A stretch of DNA of 56,373 nucleotides, taken from Flammeovirgaceae bacterium BBD 1991-12. Lineage in GTDB: Bacteria > Bacteroidota > Bacteroidia > Cytophagales > Cyclobacteriaceae. Where the stretch lies: contig LYSV01000027.1 of assembly GCA_001657315.1 (NCBI GenBank), positions 1 to 56,373 on the forward strand. Reading direction: 5' to 3'. Both the position numbers and the translations under genes were made by a program. Below, one piece after another: positions 53,566-56,373 of the stretch (position 1 is its first letter; each line of letters begins with the position of its first letter). The notes beneath the pieces are model-generated. The model saw only the letters and a program-made list of their open reading frames with translations, had not been told where the DNA came from and made no database searches.

Positions 53566-54511
53566 CGCGATGTAGTTTAATAGGGTAGATGATAAAATAG
53601 TACACAATAAAAATGGCCGATAATACCACTACAAAAAGCTTGACAGACCAGGGCATGAAGGTATAACGGGTAATGAAAGATTCGATGAAGCCGGCTACGA
53701 TAAAAACGGGCATCAGTCCCATCACTATTTTGAGCCCCTTTTTTGCTCCTCTCTTAAAGGACTCCAACCGGCTGTAAGTCCCTGGGAACAGGATGCTGTT
53801 ACCCATTACAAAACCTCCCGCTCCGGCAATAACAATAGCGGATAGCTCAAGGGTGCCGTGTAGCATCACGATCAGCAAGGAATCCAGCAGAAAACCCTTT
53901 TGGGTCAAAAAGGTGAAGAATGCCCCTACCATCAACCCATTGTAAAACAGCAGGAAGCCCGTACCGATGGATATGAGCAAACCCGCGGCAAATGCGGTAA
54001 AGGACACTTTTATATTATTGAAGGTGATCGCAAAGAACATGTCCGCTTCATTGGTCTTGCCATACACGGCAAGTGGATTTCCCTTTTCAATGTTTTCAAG
54101 GGTCATGTTAACGTAGGCATCTCCCAGTACAAGGCGTATGAAATTTTCGTCATTGGCCACTGATGTAACGCCGATCAGTATAGCGATGGTAAAGATGGTA
54201 AAAGCATAGAACAACTGCCTGTGAGCACTTTTGAAAAGAAATGGCAGCTCATATTTCCAAAAGGTGATGAACCTTTTCTTGTCCTCTTTTTTGTTTTTGT
54301 AGATTTCAAGGTGGATCATGGAGGCCAGGTTGTTCAGATATTGAGTAGTATCACTTTTCGGATACTGTGTTCTCGAAAAAGAGAGATCATCTGTGATCTG
54401 GATGAACAACTCCGCCAGCTGATCCGGCCCAATGGCTTTTTCATTTTCGAGTTGCCTCTCAAATTCCTGCCATTTCCGCAGGTTCTGTTTTACAAACGCT
54501 GCTTCTCTCAT
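53543..54511 (-). CDS. Stage II sporulation protein M-like (SpoIIM/DUF95) membrane protein
   Basis: 322 residues. A charged N-terminal soluble part (1-95), then a membrane domain with GVTSVANDENFIRLVLGDAY, AITFNNIKVSFTAFAAGLLI, VGAFFTFLTQKGFLLDSLLI and HGTLELSAIVIAGAGGFVMG, the classic SpoIIM/DUF95 pattern. In Firmicutes SpoIIM takes part in peptidoglycan hydrolysis during engulfment; non-sporulating bacteria use the fold for unknown envelope tasks. Its gene follows the dipeptidase by 99 bp and overlaps the next gene. Confidence 0.9.
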   Translation of the reverse strand: MREAAFVKQNLRKWQEFERQLENEKAIGPDQLAELFIQITDDLSFSRTQYPKSDTTQYLNNLASMIHLEIYKNKKEDKKRFITFWKYELPFLFKSAHRQLFYAFTIFTIAILIGVTSVANDENFIRLVLGDAYVNMTLENIEKGNPLAVYGKTNEADMFFAITFNNIKVSFTAFAAGLLISIGTGFLLFYNGLMVGAFFTFLTQKGFLLDSLLIVMLHGTLELSAIVIAGAGGFVMGNSILFPGTYSRLESFKRGAKKGLKIVMGLMPVFIVAGFIESFITRYTFMPWSVKLFVVVLSAIFIVYYFIIYPIKLHRDERSTEN

Positions 54512-54610
54512 TACCTTAAATTGAGTTTTCTATCATGGCCGGGCCTTCAACTTTACAGACACTCAAAGTTCTTACAACCAAAAGAATCCTTATCTGATTA
54601 TGCCGCTCTA

Positions 54611-55864
54611 TCAAGTGCCCTGCTTTTCCTGCGCTACTTTCTCTACAGCTTCCCAGACTCTGAAAACGTTTTTATAACAGATCTTCTCTATATCTTCTTC
54701 GGAATACCCTCTCTTTAACAGTTCGTAGATCAGGTTGGGATATTCGGAGACATCCTTGAGCCCTTCGGGCAGAGAATCACCTACACCATCGTAATCGGAA
54801 CCCAGGCCTACATGGTCAATACCTGCCAGCTCCACCACTCTGTCGATGTGGTCAGCTACTTTCTGCACATTGGAATACCGGTTGGGAAATTCCCTGTTAA
54901 AGTCATCAATGATGGACCGTGCTGCCGAATCAAGGAAGTTCAGTTGTTTTTCCTCCAGTATCTTACCGAGCCTTTCCCGTCTTTCATTGGTATAGGCAGC
55001 TACGGCAGAATCAAGAAATGTGGAACCAAAATTGATCTGGATAACACCGTCCTTTTCCCCCAGCAGTTTGATCATATCATCTCCCATATTTCGTTCAAAA
55101 TCTGGAGTAAAATGCCTGCAGGACGAGTGTGAAGCAATTACAGGTGCCTCCGCTATTTCCATGACCTGATAAAAGGTGCTGTCCGAAATATGGGAAACAT
55201 CCACCATTATTCCCACACGGTTCATTTCCTTTACCACCTCTTTTCCAAACGGGCTCAGTCCGTTCCATGTTCTTGTGGTGTCGTAGGAGGAATCACAGAT
55301 AAGGTTGTCTCTGGAATGCGTGAGCGTTACGTAGCGGATCCCCCTGCCATGAAAATAGGCCACGTTGGCAAGGTCATCACCGATGGGGGCACCGTTTTCC
55401 ATGCCCATAGGTAGTGAAATGATCCCCTTCTCAAAGTTTTCTTTTACCTGTGCAGGTGAGGTAGCCACCTTAAATTTATCGGGAAATGCATTGGCTATGC
55501 TTTCCACCATGTTGATGAGCGTATCCGCCAGCTCCTTCGCCCCGCCGGTCTCCTGGTAGCGTGCAGGAATATAAATAGACATAAAGGGCGCATCCAGCCC
55601 TCCGGCTTTACTTCGTTCATAGTCAAAATCTCCCTTTTCCGTACTTAAAATGACGTCTTTATCTTCTGCAATATCAAAATCAGCCGCTTTCAGCCTGTAA
55701 GGCAGATCTATGTGACCATCGGTAATGATAAATTTCCTGGCAAGCTCATTTGCCTTTGCCTTTAGCTCTTCGTCACCCGGCGCTGTTGTTTCCTCAGCAG
55801 GTGGAGGTGTGGTACAGGTCATAAAAAAAAGCGAAAAAACAAGGATCGATAAAATTCTGATCAT
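54611..55864 (-). CDS. M19 membrane dipeptidase (renal dipeptidase-like) lipoprotein
   Basis: 417 residues from the ATG at 55864, which gives a lipobox (SLFFMTC, lipidated Cys near residue 17). Binuclear zinc motifs of M19: DGHIDLPYR near residue 50 (His-x-Asp), a Glu ligand in GMENGAPIG, and two His later (VDVSHIS, APVIASHSSCR). The C-terminal GLGSDYDGVGDSLPEGLKDV is also conserved. It should cleave dipeptides, including D-amino acid or beta-lactam-like substrates, on the periplasmic or outer surface. Divergent from the RDD gene. Confidence 0.93.
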   Translation of the reverse strand: MIRILSILVFSLFFMTCTTPPPAEETTAPGDEELKAKANELARKFIITDGHIDLPYRLKAADFDIAEDKDVILSTEKGDFDYERSKAGGLDAPFMSIYIPARYQETGGAKELADTLINMVESIANAFPDKFKVATSPAQVKENFEKGIISLPMGMENGAPIGDDLANVAYFHGRGIRYVTLTHSRDNLICDSSYDTTRTWNGLSPFGKEVVKEMNRVGIMVDVSHISDSTFYQVMEIAEAPVIASHSSCRHFTPDFERNMGDDMIKLLGEKDGVIQINFGSTFLDSAVAAYTNERRERLGKILEEKQLNFLDSAARSIIDDFNREFPNRYSNVQKVADHIDRVVELAGIDHVGLGSDYDGVGDSLPEGLKDVSEYPNLIYELLKRGYSEEDIEKICYKNVFRVWEAVEKVAQEKQGT

Positions 55865-55921
55865 GTCAATATATTGTTTAGGCTTATTATTACTTTTGAA
55901 ATTTATGTAAAAATTGTTCTG

Positions 55922-56373
55922 GTGCAAAGTGTAAATATAAGAACGACTCAGAATGTTGCAATAGACTACCAGACAGCGGGATTAGCTGAAAGGATCGGTG
56001 CCTATCTTATCGATGCCGTTCTGATCATTGCCTATCTTATTACTATTTCATGGTTGCTGGTCAGGCTGGGGATAAACAGTCAGTGGACGTTTATCGGGAT
56101 GTACCTGCCCGCTTTCTTTTATCACCTTATCTGTGAGATCGGGTTTAACGGTCAAAGTGTGGGCAAAAGGCAGCTGAATATCAAGGTGGTAAGGCTGGAT
56201 GGCTCGCCGGCTACCATAGGTGGATACATACTCAGGTGGATACTGCGCCCTATTGATATTGGTATTTTTTCAGGCGCCATAGCGGTAATTGTGATTGCTA
56301 TGAGCGGTAAAGGCCAGCGGCTGGGAGATATGGCGGCAGGCACCACGGTCATTAAAATGGGGGGAAAGGTGAA
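55922..56373 (+). CDS. RDD family membrane protein, incomplete at the right edge
   Basis: The GTG at 55922 opens QSVNIRTTQNVAIDYQTAGL, AERIGAYLIDAVLIIAYL, the RDD-family start with the Arg-Asp-type core; 151 residues are visible before the edge. Membrane helices at about 25-50 and 55-80; the pattern GFNGQSVGKRQLNIKVVRLDG and GKGQRLGDMAAGTTVI completes the domain. Function unknown, usually beside the MoxR/SpoIIM cluster and transcribed away from it, as here. No upstream in-frame ATG exists nearby. Confidence 0.88.
   Translation, partial: MQSVNIRTTQNVAIDYQTAGLAERIGAYLIDAVLIIAYLITISWLLVRLGINSQWTFIGMYLPAFFYHLICEIGFNGQSVGKRQLNIKVVRLDGSPATIGGYILRWILRPIDIGIFSGAIAVIVIAMSGKGQRLGDMAAGTTVIKMGGKV

Noticed and set aside
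54221-54718. 165-codon plus-strand reading frame between SpoIIM-like and dipeptidase genes
   Set aside because: It is mostly antisense to two well-supported genes; only about 100 bp is outside them.

Overview
The window reads as chromosomal DNA of a Bacteroidota bacterium, most likely from the Cytophagales. The support is type IX secretion signatures (a gliding-motility-type C-terminal sorting domain, a PorP/SprF-family protein and a Por-type sorting tail), weak or absent Shine-Dalgarno sequences, TAnnTTTG-like promoter elements, carboxypeptidase-regulatory/outer-membrane beta-barrel receptors and the typical NuoABCD order. The order assignment is inference. There are no rRNA genes, insertion sequences, integrases, prophage genes or CRISPR arrays. 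One tRNA gene, tRNA-Leu(CAG), lies near 34.0 kb.

Layout. 1-7 kb: a HigB/Gp49-like toxin start cut by the left edge, a small SRPBCC/membrane pair with a Crp-type regulator, an ECF sigma/anti-sigma pair facing a DUF6249 gene across a perfect 14-bp inverted repeat, an M42 aminopeptidase and a GH1 beta-glucosidase. 7-11 kb: a class A penicillin-binding protein, then a YfiR-like/TPR pair. 11-19 kb: three overlapping genes of a type IX secretion-associated unit (giant Ig/PKD-like surface protein, PorP/SprF protein, TPR-propeller protein). The last of these carries five tandem 107-residue repeats and ends in a membrane helix.

19-33 kb looks like a redox and stress region. It holds a cysteine dioxygenase-like cupin, two 1-Cys peroxiredoxins about 12 kb apart, two tandem TPR-transmembrane-HTH regulators, a di-heme cytochrome c peroxidase/MauG-like enzyme with a secreted partner and a DoxX-like protein, a lipoprotein paralogous to that partner, an acetyltransferase and an aromatic amino acid decarboxylase-like enzyme. 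The intergenic DNA here is unusually rich in GTATAC-centred sites, often followed by a second half-site 11 bp later. This is the best candidate in the window for an undescribed regulon.

33-41 kb: a VapBC-type module whose toxin is frameshifted, the tRNA, a signal-peptide-plus-sorting-tail mini-protein, and nuoABCD coupled by a 4-bp overlap to a fused NAD(P)HX epimerase/dehydratase gene; then a Dps ferritin and a DUF4143-type ATPase behind a palindrome-rich leader. 41-46.7 kb: a metal/envelope-sensing type ECF operon (two Spy/CnrX-like proteins, sigma factor, small one-TM putative anti-sigma, outer-membrane receptor) behind a DUF456 membrane protein. 48-56 kb: the DUF58-MoxR-DUF4350-DUF4129-membrane protein-SpoIIM cluster, with an M19 dipeptidase upstream and a divergent RDD gene cut by the right edge.

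Many genes are joined by 1- to 25-bp overlaps, which implies translational coupling. Start codons were moved from the longest reading frame to an internal ATG wherever a signal peptide, family alignment or ATGA overlap supported it.
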